The notes under the pieces are model-generated. The model was given only the letters and a program-made list of their open reading frames with translations, had not been told where the DNA came from and made no database searches. The position numbers were made by a program, and so were the translations under genes. Below are positions 17,028 through 24,606 of a stretch of DNA of 64,000 bases, piece after piece (within the stretch, counting starts at the first letter, position 1; each line of letters starts with the position of its first letter). The DNA is from CBDBZX01 sp965213645 (lineage in GTDB: Bacteria; Deinococcota; Deinococci; Deinococcales; Trueperaceae), in the NCBI GenBank assembly GCA_965213645.1, contig CBDBZX010000002.1:310001-374000 (forward strand). The letters are read 5' to 3'.

Positions 17028-17061
17028 GTTTATAGAGCTTTTGTGCTCGGAAGGAGCAAAG

Positions 17062-17985
17062 ATGACTCATCAAACGACTGGTCAAAACGTTCTGGTTTAC
17101 GGCGCGACTGGGTCGCAGGCGAAACCCGTCGCCACAAAACTTTTAGAAGCAGGACACCGCGTGCGTGTCGTGACGAGAAATCCTGATAAAGCCGCTGACT
17201 TGCAGCAGAGAGGCGCAGAGGTGGTGCAGGGGGATATGGGCGAGGCGGAAAGCCTCCACCGGGCGAGCGAAGGGATGAACGCGGTTTTCTTACTCGTCCC
17301 CTTCTTCACACAAAACCCCACCGACGGCGTGACTTACGGCGTCAACGCTATCGACGCGGCGAAAGCGGCGGGCGTGGACCTCTTGGTGTGGAACGCCAGC
17401 GGTGAGATTCCGCCCCAGCGGAGCGGCAACCCTGGTTTCGACGTGCGCATCGACGTACTAGAGCACCTTGAAGCGAGCGGTTTGCCTCACGTCGTGCTGC
17501 AACCTACCGCCTACATGGAGAACTTCTTAGGTCCGTGGACGCTTGCGGAAGTTGCCGAAGCGGATACCTTTGCCTATCCAACACCCAACGAGGTGCAAAT
17601 GCAGTGGGTGGCGACGGACGATGTGGCGGCGTTTGCGGTCTACGCTCTGGAGCATCTCGAGTTAGCCGACTTGAACATCAAAGTGTGCGGTCCTGAAAAG
17701 CTCAACGGCGAGGCGATTGCCGAGCGCTTTAGTCGGGCGCTAGCAAGGGACATTACCTTTCGTCCCATGCCTGCGCAGGAATTCGGTGAAAAGATCGACG
17801 CAGTTTTTCCCGGCATGGGCGAAGGTGCGGCGCAAGGGTATGCGATGGCCTATGAGTACCCGGAGATGTTCTCCTCCAACGTGGACTTAGATGCGGCCTT
17901 GGAGAAAATGCTCATCGAACTGACCTCTTTGGAGACGTGGGTACGCCAGCACGCAGATGCGTTCTCGAGAACTCCCGTAAAGTAA
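17062..17985 (+). CDS. NmrA/HSCARG-like NAD(P)-binding protein
   Basis: A 307-residue Rossmann protein with GATGSQA near the start (VLVYGATGSQAKPVATKLLEAGH) and the atypical-SDR pattern (VVTRNPDKAADLQQRGAEVVQGDM). The classical SDR YxxxK catalytic pair is not evident, as expected for NmrA-type redox sensors or quinone reductases. ATG 17062 has AAGGAG six bases upstream and is chosen over the earlier ATG at 17026. It is followed after three bases by a second SDR-like gene. Confidence 0.82.
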   Translation: MTHQTTGQNVLVYGATGSQAKPVATKLLEAGHRVRVVTRNPDKAADLQQRGAEVVQGDMGEAESLHRASEGMNAVFLLVPFFTQNPTDGVTYGVNAIDAAKAAGVDLLVWNASGEIPPQRSGNPGFDVRIDVLEHLEASGLPHVVLQPTAYMENFLGPWTLAEVAEADTFAYPTPNEVQMQWVATDDVAAFAVYALEHLELADLNIKVCGPEKLNGEAIAERFSRALARDITFRPMPAQEFGEKIDAVFPGMGEGAAQGYAMAYEYPEMFSSNVDLDAALEKMLIELTSLETWVRQHADAFSRTPVK

Positions 17986-17988
17986 GGC

Positions 17989-18621
17989 ATGAAACTCGCT
18001 GTATTTGGTGCAACCGGAAAAACAGGCAAACCACTCGTGGAGCAGGCGCTAGCGCAAGGTCATGAGGTCACGGCGCTCGTGCGCACGCCCGCCAAGCTCC
18101 CCCTCCAAAGCGACGACCTCACGGTGATTCAGGGCGACGCCACCGACCCCTACGCCGTGGACCGCATCATCATCGGCGCGGACGCCGTGCTGAGCGCCCT
18201 CGGTCACGCGAAAGGCTCGCCCGACGACGTGCAGAGCGTCGCCACAAAACACATCGTCACGGCGATGAAGCGGCGCGGCGTCAAACGCCTAGTCAGCTTG
18301 ACGGGCGCAGGCGTCGAAGACCCCAACGACGCGCCCAAGTTAGCCGATAAGGTCATCCGCTTTTTGCTCAAAACGTTTGCGGGCAAAGTCTTGGAGGACG
18401 CCAAAAACCACGCCGAGGTGCTGCGCGAGAGCGAGGGCATCGACTGGGTCATGGTGCGCGGGCCGAGGCTCACGAACGGAGCGCACACAGGAGAGTACCG
18501 CGTGGGGTACGTGGGGAAGAACTCGAGCACCCAAATCTCCCACGCCGACACCGCCGACTTCATGCTGACGCAAATAACGGACGATACCTATGTTCATCAA
18601 GCGCCGGTGGTGAGCTATTAA
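17989..18621 (+). CDS. NAD(P)-binding oxidoreductase, atypical SDR
   Basis: A 210-residue protein starting MKLAVFGATGKTGKPLVEQAL (glycine-rich GATGKTG), with HEVTALVRTPAKL and LVSLTGAGVED. This matches the NAD(P)H-binding (BVR-B/YwnB-like) atypical SDRs. It begins three bases after the NmrA-like gene, so both are one operon. Substrate unknown; flavin or quinone reduction is typical of relatives. Confidence 0.82.
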   Translation: MKLAVFGATGKTGKPLVEQALAQGHEVTALVRTPAKLPLQSDDLTVIQGDATDPYAVDRIIIGADAVLSALGHAKGSPDDVQSVATKHIVTAMKRRGVKRLVSLTGAGVEDPNDAPKLADKVIRFLLKTFAGKVLEDAKNHAEVLRESEGIDWVMVRGPRLTNGAHTGEYRVGYVGKNSSTQISHADTADFMLTQITDDTYVHQAPVVSY

Positions 18622-18638
18622 AAAGAAGTTGAAAGCAA

Positions 18639-18731
18639 CGAGCAATCCAGTCGAGCTGGACGAACGGTGAGCAGTGAGTGAAAGACTTTAGAATTATTGC
18701 TCACCGTTCGTCCCCGAAAGGGGATTGCTCG
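18639..18731. repeat. Nested palindromic element (93 bp)
   Basis: CGAGCAATCC (18639-18648) pairs with GGATTGCTCG (18722-18731), and inside it GGACGAACGGTGAGCA (18658-18673) pairs perfectly with 18698-18713. The whole forms one long hairpin with small internal loops. It lacks a T run, so it looks more like a dispersed palindrome than a terminator, but could halt transcription before frnE. Its right end is 50 bases from the frnE start. Confidence 0.6.
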
Positions 18732-18781
18732 AAACTCATTGCTACAGTACTGATTCCGTACTCTCATCTGGAGGTTTCACC

Positions 18782-19432
18782 TTGCTTCACATCGATATCT
18801 ACGCCGACATCGTTTGCCCTTGGTGCGCCATCGGTGAAGCGCGTTTGGAAAGGGCGTTGGCCGAGCGCCCTGAGCTCGAGGTGACAAAACGCTGGCGTCC
18901 CTTTCAGCTTCGCCCGGAGATGCCCGAGGGTGGACTTCCTTGGCGCGAATTTGCTGAAGAGAAGTTCGGCGGTCTGCGAAACGCTGAAGCTGCTTTTGCG
19001 CAAGTTACGCAACTCGCCGAGGCGGAAGGCTTGACCTTTGACTTTGGGCGCGTGGCGAGTGCGCCGAATACGGTGAACGCGCACCGTCTTGTATTGATGG
19101 CGTCTCATCACGCTAAGACGTCGGAGGCAGCTCACGCGCTCTTTCGGGGGTACTTTGCTGAGGGTCGCGACCTCAACCGCTTGGATGACCTCTTAGAGAT
19201 TGCGCAAGAGGTAGGTTTAGAGCCAGAGGCCACCCGCACCTACTTGCAGAGCGACGCTAACACCTCTGGGGTTTGGGAGAGCCAACAAGAAGCGCAGAGA
19301 TTGGGTATTTCGGGCGTGCCCTTTTACATTTTTAACGGTACACATGGACTTTCAGGGGCGCAACCTGTGGAGACGTTTTTGCGGGTTTTTGATATGCTCA
19401 CGGCCCAATATGAAGCCAGTGCATCTGCGTAG
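18782..19432 (+). CDS. frnE: DsbA-family oxidoreductase, FrnE type
   Basis: A 216-residue thioredoxin-fold protein with the active-site pair C12-P-W-C15 (IYADIVCPWCAIGEARL) followed by the long helical insert of DsbA/FrnE proteins and the cis-Pro region GISGVPFYIF. Deinococcus FrnE is a disulfide isomerase linked to stress tolerance; that is family knowledge. TTG 18782 is chosen because GGAGGT ends six bases upstream and the domain begins there. No signal peptide is visible, so it acts in the cytoplasm. Its stop codon lies inside a dispersed palindrome. Confidence 0.85.
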   Translation: MLHIDIYADIVCPWCAIGEARLERALAERPELEVTKRWRPFQLRPEMPEGGLPWREFAEEKFGGLRNAEAAFAQVTQLAEAEGLTFDFGRVASAPNTVNAHRLVLMASHHAKTSEAAHALFRGYFAEGRDLNRLDDLLEIAQEVGLEPEATRTYLQSDANTSGVWESQQEAQRLGISGVPFYIFNGTHGLSGAQPVETFLRVFDMLTAQYEASASA

Positions 19433-19457
19433 GAGCGGGTTTGAAACCCGCCCCTAC
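19429..19457. repeat. GTAGGGG palindrome, GGTTTGAAACC core
   Basis: GTAGGAGCGGGTTT pairs with AAACCCGCCCCTAC. It overlaps the last bases of frnE, whose TAG stop is inside it. It is a member of the window's dispersed palindrome family and stands 41 bases from a second copy with a different core. Confidence 0.85.
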
Positions 19458-19498
19458 ACCGTGCCGCAAACACCTTCGTCCGAAGACAGCGTCGCGGC

Positions 19499-19526
19499 GT
19501 AGGGGCGATTCATGAATCGCCCCTAC
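19499..19526. repeat. GTAGGGG palindrome, GATTCATGAATC core
   Basis: A perfect 28 base palindrome, arms GTAGGGGCGATTCA / TGAATCGCCCCTAC. This is the uninterrupted form of the site into which the IS110 element at 1774 inserted. Confidence 0.9.
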
Positions 19527-19551
19527 GCCGCGCACATCACATAAAGCTGAG

Positions 19552-19971
19552 ATGAACTTAGAGCAGAGCCTTAGGAGCACAACCGAACGCTGGATGAATG
19601 AGGTGTGGGAAGAGCGCAACCTCTCGAGCTTGGACGAACTCCACGCGCCCAACTTCCAAGACCACAGCCCGGCGGGACGAGGTAGCGACTTAGCGAGCTA
19701 CCGCGCAGGTATCGTCGAACTCTTCACTGCTTTTCCTGACTTCTCTACCCTCACCGAAGATATTCTAGTGGACGCCTCCGCGCATAAAACAGCGGTGCGC
19801 TGGAGCGCGAGTGGCACGCACGAGGGCGCGTTCATGGGTGTCGCGCCGACACATAAGCGCGTTACCTTTGCGGGCATCGAAATTTTGCGCATCGAAGAGG
19901 GGCGGATCGTGGAGCGCTGGGGCGAGTGGGACGCCTTGGATATTTTAGCGCAACTGAAAGGACAATCATGA
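19552..19971 (+). CDS. SnoaL-like ester cyclase family protein
   Basis: A 139-residue NTF2-fold protein with the SnoaL pattern (STTERWMNEVWEERNLSSLDELHAPNFQDHSPAG ... FPDFSTLTEDILVDASAHKTAVRWSASGTHEGAFMGVAPTHK ... GIEILRIEEGRIVERWGEWD). Such proteins include polyketide cyclases and many of unknown role. Its stop overlaps the ATG of the next gene (ATGA), so the two are coupled. Its upstream edge lies 25 bases from a palindromic repeat. Confidence 0.85.
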   Translation: MNLEQSLRSTTERWMNEVWEERNLSSLDELHAPNFQDHSPAGRGSDLASYRAGIVELFTAFPDFSTLTEDILVDASAHKTAVRWSASGTHEGAFMGVAPTHKRVTFAGIEILRIEEGRIVERWGEWDALDILAQLKGQS

Positions 19972-20918
19972 AAGCGATGGTTTTGAAGGACTTTGGTGGA
20001 ACCGAGAACTTTGAGCTTCAAGAGCTGGACAAGCCCACAGCGGATGCGAATCAAGTCGTGGTCAAAGTTTACGCAACTTCGGTCAATCTAGCTGACACAG
20101 GTGTCCGCTCGGGTATGTTCGGCCCCATGATGAAAACACCGACGCTCTTGGGCTACGACGTATCGGGTGTCATCGAAGAGGTCGGCAGCGGCGTTGCAGG
20201 ATGGGGGATGGGCGACGAGGTCTACTACGCGGTGGAAATTATGGGCGGTATGGGCGCGAACGCGGAATATACGCTTACACACGCTTCCAAACTCGCGAAG
20301 AAACCTAAGAACCTCTCGCACATAGAAGCCGCAGCCGTACCCGTTGCGGGCGGCACGGCGTACGCGGCGCTTATCAGCACGGCTAATTTGCGCCTCGGGC
20401 AACGCGTCTTGATTCACGGCGCGGCGGGCGGCGTCGGTCACTTCGCGGTGCAACTTGCCAAGGCGACGGGCGCATACGTCTTCGCGACCTGCGGCGGTTA
20501 CGACGCCGAGTTCGTCCGTTCGCTGGGCGCGGACAAGGTCATCGACTACCGCAAAGAGGATTTTGTCGAGGTGGTGAACGCTGAAACGGACGGCGCGGGC
20601 GTCGATGTGGTGCTGGACGCAGCGGGCGGACAGGTCGCGAAGAGCATCGAAGCGACGGCGGTGAACGGTCACATCGTCACAGTCACGGGCGCACAGGGCG
20701 ACCTCAACCCGGCGATGCGCAAAAACATCGCGGTTCACTTTATGCATTTGGACGACGCGGCGGTGAAGTTAGAAGCCCTCCGTGTGCTCTTCGAGCGCGG
20801 ACAGATAGAGCCGAGCGTCGGCGCGACCTTTCCACTAGAAAAACTCGGCGAAGCCCATGAACTTGTCGAACGCGGGGGTGAAGAGGTGCGCGGCAAGGTT
20901 GTTGTAGAGATTACCTAA
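19968..20918 (+). CDS. NADP-dependent quinone-oxidoreductase-like dehydrogenase (MDR superfamily)
   Basis: A 316-residue zinc-independent MDR protein: N-terminal GroES-like domain (MKAMVLKDFGGTENFELQELDKP), LLGYDVSGVIEEVG, then the NADPH-binding RVLIHGAAGGVGHFAVQLAKATGA. No zinc ligands are seen at the usual catalytic positions, as in quinone oxidoreductases. ATG 19968 is used because it overlaps the SnoaL stop and begins the domain. Probably part of the same operon as SnoaL and perhaps the following membrane protein. Confidence 0.9.
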   Translation: MKAMVLKDFGGTENFELQELDKPTADANQVVVKVYATSVNLADTGVRSGMFGPMMKTPTLLGYDVSGVIEEVGSGVAGWGMGDEVYYAVEIMGGMGANAEYTLTHASKLAKKPKNLSHIEAAAVPVAGGTAYAALISTANLRLGQRVLIHGAAGGVGHFAVQLAKATGAYVFATCGGYDAEFVRSLGADKVIDYRKEDFVEVVNAETDGAGVDVVLDAAGGQVAKSIEATAVNGHIVTVTGAQGDLNPAMRKNIAVHFMHLDDAAVKLEALRVLFERGQIEPSVGATFPLEKLGEAHELVERGGEEVRGKVVVEIT

Positions 20919-20962
20919 GTCTACTCCGAAACGCTGCACAGTTGACCTATAAGGAGAACGTT

Positions 20963-21412
20963 ATGGCCTCATCCACCTCAACCCGAACTAGCGGCGTCAG
21001 CTACCGCCGCCTCGCTCAGCTTGCGCTTATGGCCGCCGCCGCCGCCGCCCTAGCCAACGCGGTTCTCTTCTTCATCTTTCAGCCCCTCGGCGCGTGGCCC
21101 CAAGACGTGATTGCGGCGGGCAATCAATCCCATGAGCTTAGCTCCTATTCTCATCTTCTCATTTGTGGGGGTATTCGGCGCGGCGGTCGTGTTTTCGGAT
21201 TACTCGCGAGGTTCACAGGGCAACCCGAGCGCAACTTTTACATCGTCGCGGCGGTGGTCTTCATCGGCTTCTTCTTCACGCCCTTTACTATCCCCGATGC
21301 GCCGAGTGTCATGATCGTCGCTTTAGAAATCGTTCACGTCCCACCCGCACTCGCGTCGCTTATCGTCTTGCCGAAAGCCTTGAAAGGACCGCATGAGCCA
21401 CATCACGGTTAA
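20963..21412 (+). CDS. DUF6069-like membrane protein with a compensated frameshift
   Basis: A 149-residue membrane protein (AAGGAG seven bases before the ATG). The N-terminal part (LAQLALMAAAAAALANAVLFFIF) and C-terminal part (YIVAAVVFIGFFFTPFTIPDAPSVMIVALEIVHV) fit DUF6069. The middle, about 21131-21192, reads as a hydrophilic stretch (HELSSYSHLLICGGIRRGG), whereas the next frame over the same bases gives an ideal membrane helix (SLAPILIFSFVGVFGAAVVF). A +1 and a -1 shift about 60 bases apart therefore appear to have occurred, or two sequencing errors. The ends remain in one frame. Confidence 0.7.
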   Translation: MASSTSTRTSGVSYRRLAQLALMAAAAAALANAVLFFIFQPLGAWPQDVIAAGNQSHELSSYSHLLICGGIRRGGRVFGLLARFTGQPERNFYIVAAVVFIGFFFTPFTIPDAPSVMIVALEIVHVPPALASLIVLPKALKGPHEPHHG

Positions 21413-21746
21413 ACCGTCCGATAAGAAGGTTGAGGTCAGCTTTGCAGGTGAAATTATCGCTTCGTCAACGAAAGCCTTAGAGCTTAAAGAGGGCGACTAC
21501 CCTGCCGTTTACTATCTACCACCAAATGATGTCAACGAGAGCTACTTGAGCAAAACCGACCACCAGACAACCTGCCCTTGGAAGGGCGACGCCACGTATT
21601 GGAGTGTGAAGGTTGGCAGCGAAGGGGCCGAAAATGTCGTATGGGCGTATCTTGAGCCGAAAGAAGATGTGAAGGAGATCGAAGGATGTATGGCGTTTTA
21701 TCCGAGCAAGTTGGAGGTCAAAGTAGACGGCGAGGTGCTAGGCTAA
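21393..21746 (+). CDS. DUF427 domain protein
   Basis: A 117-residue protein with the DUF427 core (GEIIASSTKALELKEGDYPAVYYLP, DHQTTCPWKGDATYWSV, VVWAYLEPKEDVKEIEGCMAFYPSKLEV). Function is unknown in general; the compact beta fold is found in many bacteria and fungi. It starts inside the end of the DUF6069 gene (20 base overlap) with AAAGGA five bases before its ATG, so it belongs to the same operon. Confidence 0.88.
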   Translation: MSHITVKPSDKKVEVSFAGEIIASSTKALELKEGDYPAVYYLPPNDVNESYLSKTDHQTTCPWKGDATYWSVKVGSEGAENVVWAYLEPKEDVKEIEGCMAFYPSKLEVKVDGEVLG

Positions 21747-21782
21747 TTCACTACCGTTAAGACGACGTGCCCGCCGACCCTT

Positions 21783-22142
21783 TTAAGTTGGGGTCCACGG
21801 CCCTACGGCTGTTCCGATAATCACCGTCTCCTCTTCCGACCCGTCAAAGTGATAGGCTCCAGCGGGGACAAGTAGATAACTTCCCGCTGGATACGCCGCC
21901 AACCTCTCCGCGTCAAAATCTGCACCGTAGCCCAAGTAAAGCGACCCGCTGAGGACGAAGACCCGCGCGTCCGCTGTGTGAAAGTGCGGCGGGTCCCAGA
22001 AGCCAGCCGGAATGTAAAAAGCGTAGCTAAACGCCTCCCCCGGTACGTCGCGGCGGCCTTCTAAAAGCGCGTGTTTCGTGCCGTCTGGAGAGGTCTCTTG
22101 CCACTCAATCGTACCGAGTTGCCACGCTTTAGCTTCTCGCAT
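21783..22142 (-). CDS. Cupin-domain protein
   Basis: A 119-residue single-domain cupin. Motif 1 is PPHFHTADARVFVLSGSLYLG with two metal-ligand-type histidines and motif 2 is SYLLVPAGAYHF. It begins directly after the Ada stop codon with no gap, so it is translated from the ada transcript. Enzyme, isomerase or sensor role cannot be told. The link to Ada may indicate response to alkylation but is only positional. Confidence 0.82.
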   Translation of the reverse strand: MREAKAWQLGTIEWQETSPDGTKHALLEGRRDVPGEAFSYAFYIPAGFWDPPHFHTADARVFVLSGSLYLGYGADFDAERLAAYPAGSYLLVPAGAYHFDGSEEETVIIGTAVGPWTPT

Positions 22143-23216
22143 CTACTCAGCGCTCTCGGCGAACAACCCGCTCAACGCGGCTTCCTGAGTTAGCAACCTC
22201 TCTTTACGCGCCACGCCCCAACGGTAGCCGCTCAATTCGCCGCTCGAGCGCACAATCCGGTGACAAGGGATGCTGAGCGCCACCGGGTTCGTGGCGCACG
22301 CCCGCGCCACGGCCCGCACCGCGCTGGGCTGACCGATCATCTCGGCGAGTTCGGCGTACGAGCGCGTCTCACCATAAGGGATGCTCTGCAACGCAGCCCA
22401 CACGCGCTTTTGAAAGTCGGTGGCCTGCACGTCAAGAGGTAGACTGAGGGTCGGCAACGCTCCTTCTAAATGGGCGTTGACCTCTTGGGTTAAAGAGGTT
22501 AGCGCAAGGGCATCTTCACGCAATTCCGCGTTTGGAAACTCCGTCTTTAACGTCTCCAAAAGTATCTCATCCTCACCGAAGCGAAGCGCACAGACACCTT
22601 TATCCGTCGCGGCTAAGAGCATCCGCCCCAAAGAGGTATTCACAAGTGCGTATGTCACCCTTTCTCCTTTTCCGCCTGCTTGATAAACTTTTGGTTTCAT
22701 GCCTAAGTCTCGCTGTGAGGTGCGATATAAGGCGTGGCTCGAGCCGTACCCCGCCTCGTACATCGCCTCCGTCACCGTTCCCTCCGTTTTGAGTTTGCCC
22801 GCTAACTTCTCTGCCCGTAGAGCGTTCGCGTACCTCTTGGGGCTCAAACCCGTTACCCTCTTAAAGAGTTTTTGTACGTAAGTCGGGCTGAGGTCCACTT
22901 CGGCGGCGAGTTCGCTCAGTGTGGGCGCAGGGTAGCGCGTTTCTAGCAGGGATTGAAGCTGCGCGACCACCTTTTGCTCGAGGCTCACCTCATGAGGTTT
23001 GCAGCGTTTGCACGCTCGAAAGCCTGAGCGCTCCGCTTCTTGCGCATTTTCAAAAAAGCGAGCGTGCTCGCGCTTGGGACGTCTCGAGGGGCACGTCGGA
23101 CGGCAATAGATGTGCGTGGTTTGTACGGCGTAGACAAAACTGCCGTCCACTGACCTGTCGCGCTCCAAAACGGCTTGCCACCTTACTACGTCGCTCTCAC
23201 TCTTGGCTGGCATCAT
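22143..23216 (-). CDS. ada: Ada: alkylation-response activator and O6-methylguanine-DNA methyltransferase
   Basis: A 357-residue fusion in the E. coli Ada order: zinc domain with C38, C42, C69 and C72 (YCRPTCPSRRP ... ACKRCKP; C38 is the phosphotriester acceptor), an AraC-type helix-turn-helix region (about 95-175), and the alkyltransferase domain with active site PCHR (C318). It both repairs methylated DNA and, once methylated, activates transcription. All key residues are present. It heads a two-gene unit with a cupin gene. Confidence 0.95.
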   Translation of the reverse strand: MMPAKSESDVVRWQAVLERDRSVDGSFVYAVQTTHIYCRPTCPSRRPKREHARFFENAQEAERSGFRACKRCKPHEVSLEQKVVAQLQSLLETRYPAPTLSELAAEVDLSPTYVQKLFKRVTGLSPKRYANALRAEKLAGKLKTEGTVTEAMYEAGYGSSHALYRTSQRDLGMKPKVYQAGGKGERVTYALVNTSLGRMLLAATDKGVCALRFGEDEILLETLKTEFPNAELREDALALTSLTQEVNAHLEGALPTLSLPLDVQATDFQKRVWAALQSIPYGETRSYAELAEMIGQPSAVRAVARACATNPVALSIPCHRIVRSSGELSGYRWGVARKERLLTQEAALSGLFAESAE

Positions 23217-23392
23217 TATTACCCTAACCTCCTGCTCACAGCTTAGAGGTTACGCCGACAAGCGGCTATCCCGTTCTTGCACGCAAATTTTTGTGAATGA
23301 AGAGGTCGTGAGGGTGGTGGTGTGAGAATTATGATATAAACGTCTCATATTTGTCATAAACTGAGCAGGATATCAACTCGGAGGGTCGCGCT

Positions 23393-24175
23393 TTGAAACA
23401 CCGTGCTAGGGCTGTTCTCTTTGTCATTATCTTTGTTGCAGGCGTCGCGAGTTTGCTCGCGTCGTCGGTTCCGCCTCTTTTTCTCCACGCTGAAACGCTC
23501 AATGGGCGCGGCAATCAGAGCTACTTGGCTTACGCCTGTCAAGGCGAAACGGTCACGCTTTCCTGGGAGGAGTACGCCGAGGCAACGCTTACCCTTCGCG
23601 CTGACCCTGCTGAGAACTTTGCGCCCCCTTTGACTGAGCGGCAAGTCAGTGGGTCGGGCTCGCTCGAGGTCACTGCCTTGGGCGACGCCGAGGTGACGCT
23701 CGAGGGTGCGGATCAGCCAGACGGGGAATTGCGTTTAGAGCTTTTGCCAGAAGCGTTCTGCGAGACGTTTGGCTTTCCGCTGGTCGGCTGGTATGAGGGG
23801 ACGTTAGGGCAAGCCTCTCCCACGTCCAAAACGTTCCCGCGTCAGCTCGCACTCTACGCTGAGCCCTACGCCAGATTAGTAAACAACGAGGAAAAACCGA
23901 GGCTCTATCTCGAGCTTGGTAAAAAAGTGTGGACGTACCCACCCTTTATCGTGCCCTGTACCTTGGATGTAGCGGCGGCACAACTGAACTGCGCGAGCGA
24001 GGAACAGTACTATAGCAGCGACCCCTCTACCTTTGAACTGACTGCGCAGATTACCGAGAACGGCTTGCGCGGCAGCTACAGCGGGACGAACGTGGACGCA
24101 GGCTCGCTCATCCCCTTTTCGGGCTCGCTCAGCTTCGACAAGCAGCCCGGCACGCCGCCCAGCGAGGGACCGTGA
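23393..24175 (+). CDS. Secreted or membrane-anchored hypothetical protein (paralogue of 24599-25414)
   Basis: A 260-residue protein from a TTG start with GGAGGG seven bases upstream. One N-terminal hydrophobic segment (VLFVIIFVAGVASLLASS) acts as signal or anchor. The rest shares a pattern with the lipoprotein two genes downstream: YxAYACQGETVTLSW, TLRADPAENFAPPL, QVSGSGSLEV, ELLPEAFC, LDVAAAQLNC and ENGLRGSYSG. It overlaps the VanZ-like gene by four bases. No known domain is recognised; the two look like products of a gene duplication and likely act outside the membrane. Confidence 0.7.
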   Translation: MKHRARAVLFVIIFVAGVASLLASSVPPLFLHAETLNGRGNQSYLAYACQGETVTLSWEEYAEATLTLRADPAENFAPPLTERQVSGSGSLEVTALGDAEVTLEGADQPDGELRLELLPEAFCETFGFPLVGWYEGTLGQASPTSKTFPRQLALYAEPYARLVNNEEKPRLYLELGKKVWTYPPFIVPCTLDVAAAQLNCASEEQYYSSDPSTFELTAQITENGLRGSYSGTNVDAGSLIPFSGSLSFDKQPGTPPSEGP

Positions 24176-24606
24176 GAACATCCGTCAACCTCTTGAGCAT
24201 CGCGCTCGCAAGCCTCTCTCTCGGCACGCTCGTCTACCTCACGCGCCCCGCTGGAGCGCTGTTCCTAATCCCGAATCTCAAAGAGAGTCTGCCACCGCTC
24301 TTTGGCCCCCTGAGCGGCTCGCTTCCCTCGTTCATGCACGCACTCGGTTTTACCTTGCTCAGCACGCTCGCGCTAGGCGTATCGCGCCGCACTGCGCTTT
24401 TTAGCGCCGCGCTATGGCTCGCCCTTGAAACCACCTTTGAAGTGGGTCAGCGTCCTATCATCACTGCGCAGCTAGAACGGCTAGGTTTGGGGCTGCCTTA
24501 CTTTCACTACGGCACGTTCGACCTGTTCGACCTCACCGCGTGTTTTGCGGGTGTGGCGTTAGCGCTGGTTATCTTACGCACTGCACACAAGGAGAGCGAT
24601 GCTTAA
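24172..24606 (+). CDS. VanZ-like membrane protein
   Basis: A 144-residue protein with four hydrophobic segments and the VanZ-like order: FMHALGFTLLSTLALG (second helix), ALWLALETTFEVGQ (acidic loop) and GTFDLFDLTACFAGVALALVIL (final helix with FDL). VanZ proteins confer low-level teicoplanin resistance in some cases; here the role is unknown. It starts with GTG inside the stop of the preceding gene and overlaps the start of the following lipoprotein gene. Confidence 0.65.
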   Translation: MRTSVNLLSIALASLSLGTLVYLTRPAGALFLIPNLKESLPPLFGPLSGSLPSFMHALGFTLLSTLALGVSRRTALFSAALWLALETTFEVGQRPIITAQLERLGLGLPYFHYGTFDLFDLTACFAGVALALVILRTAHKESDA

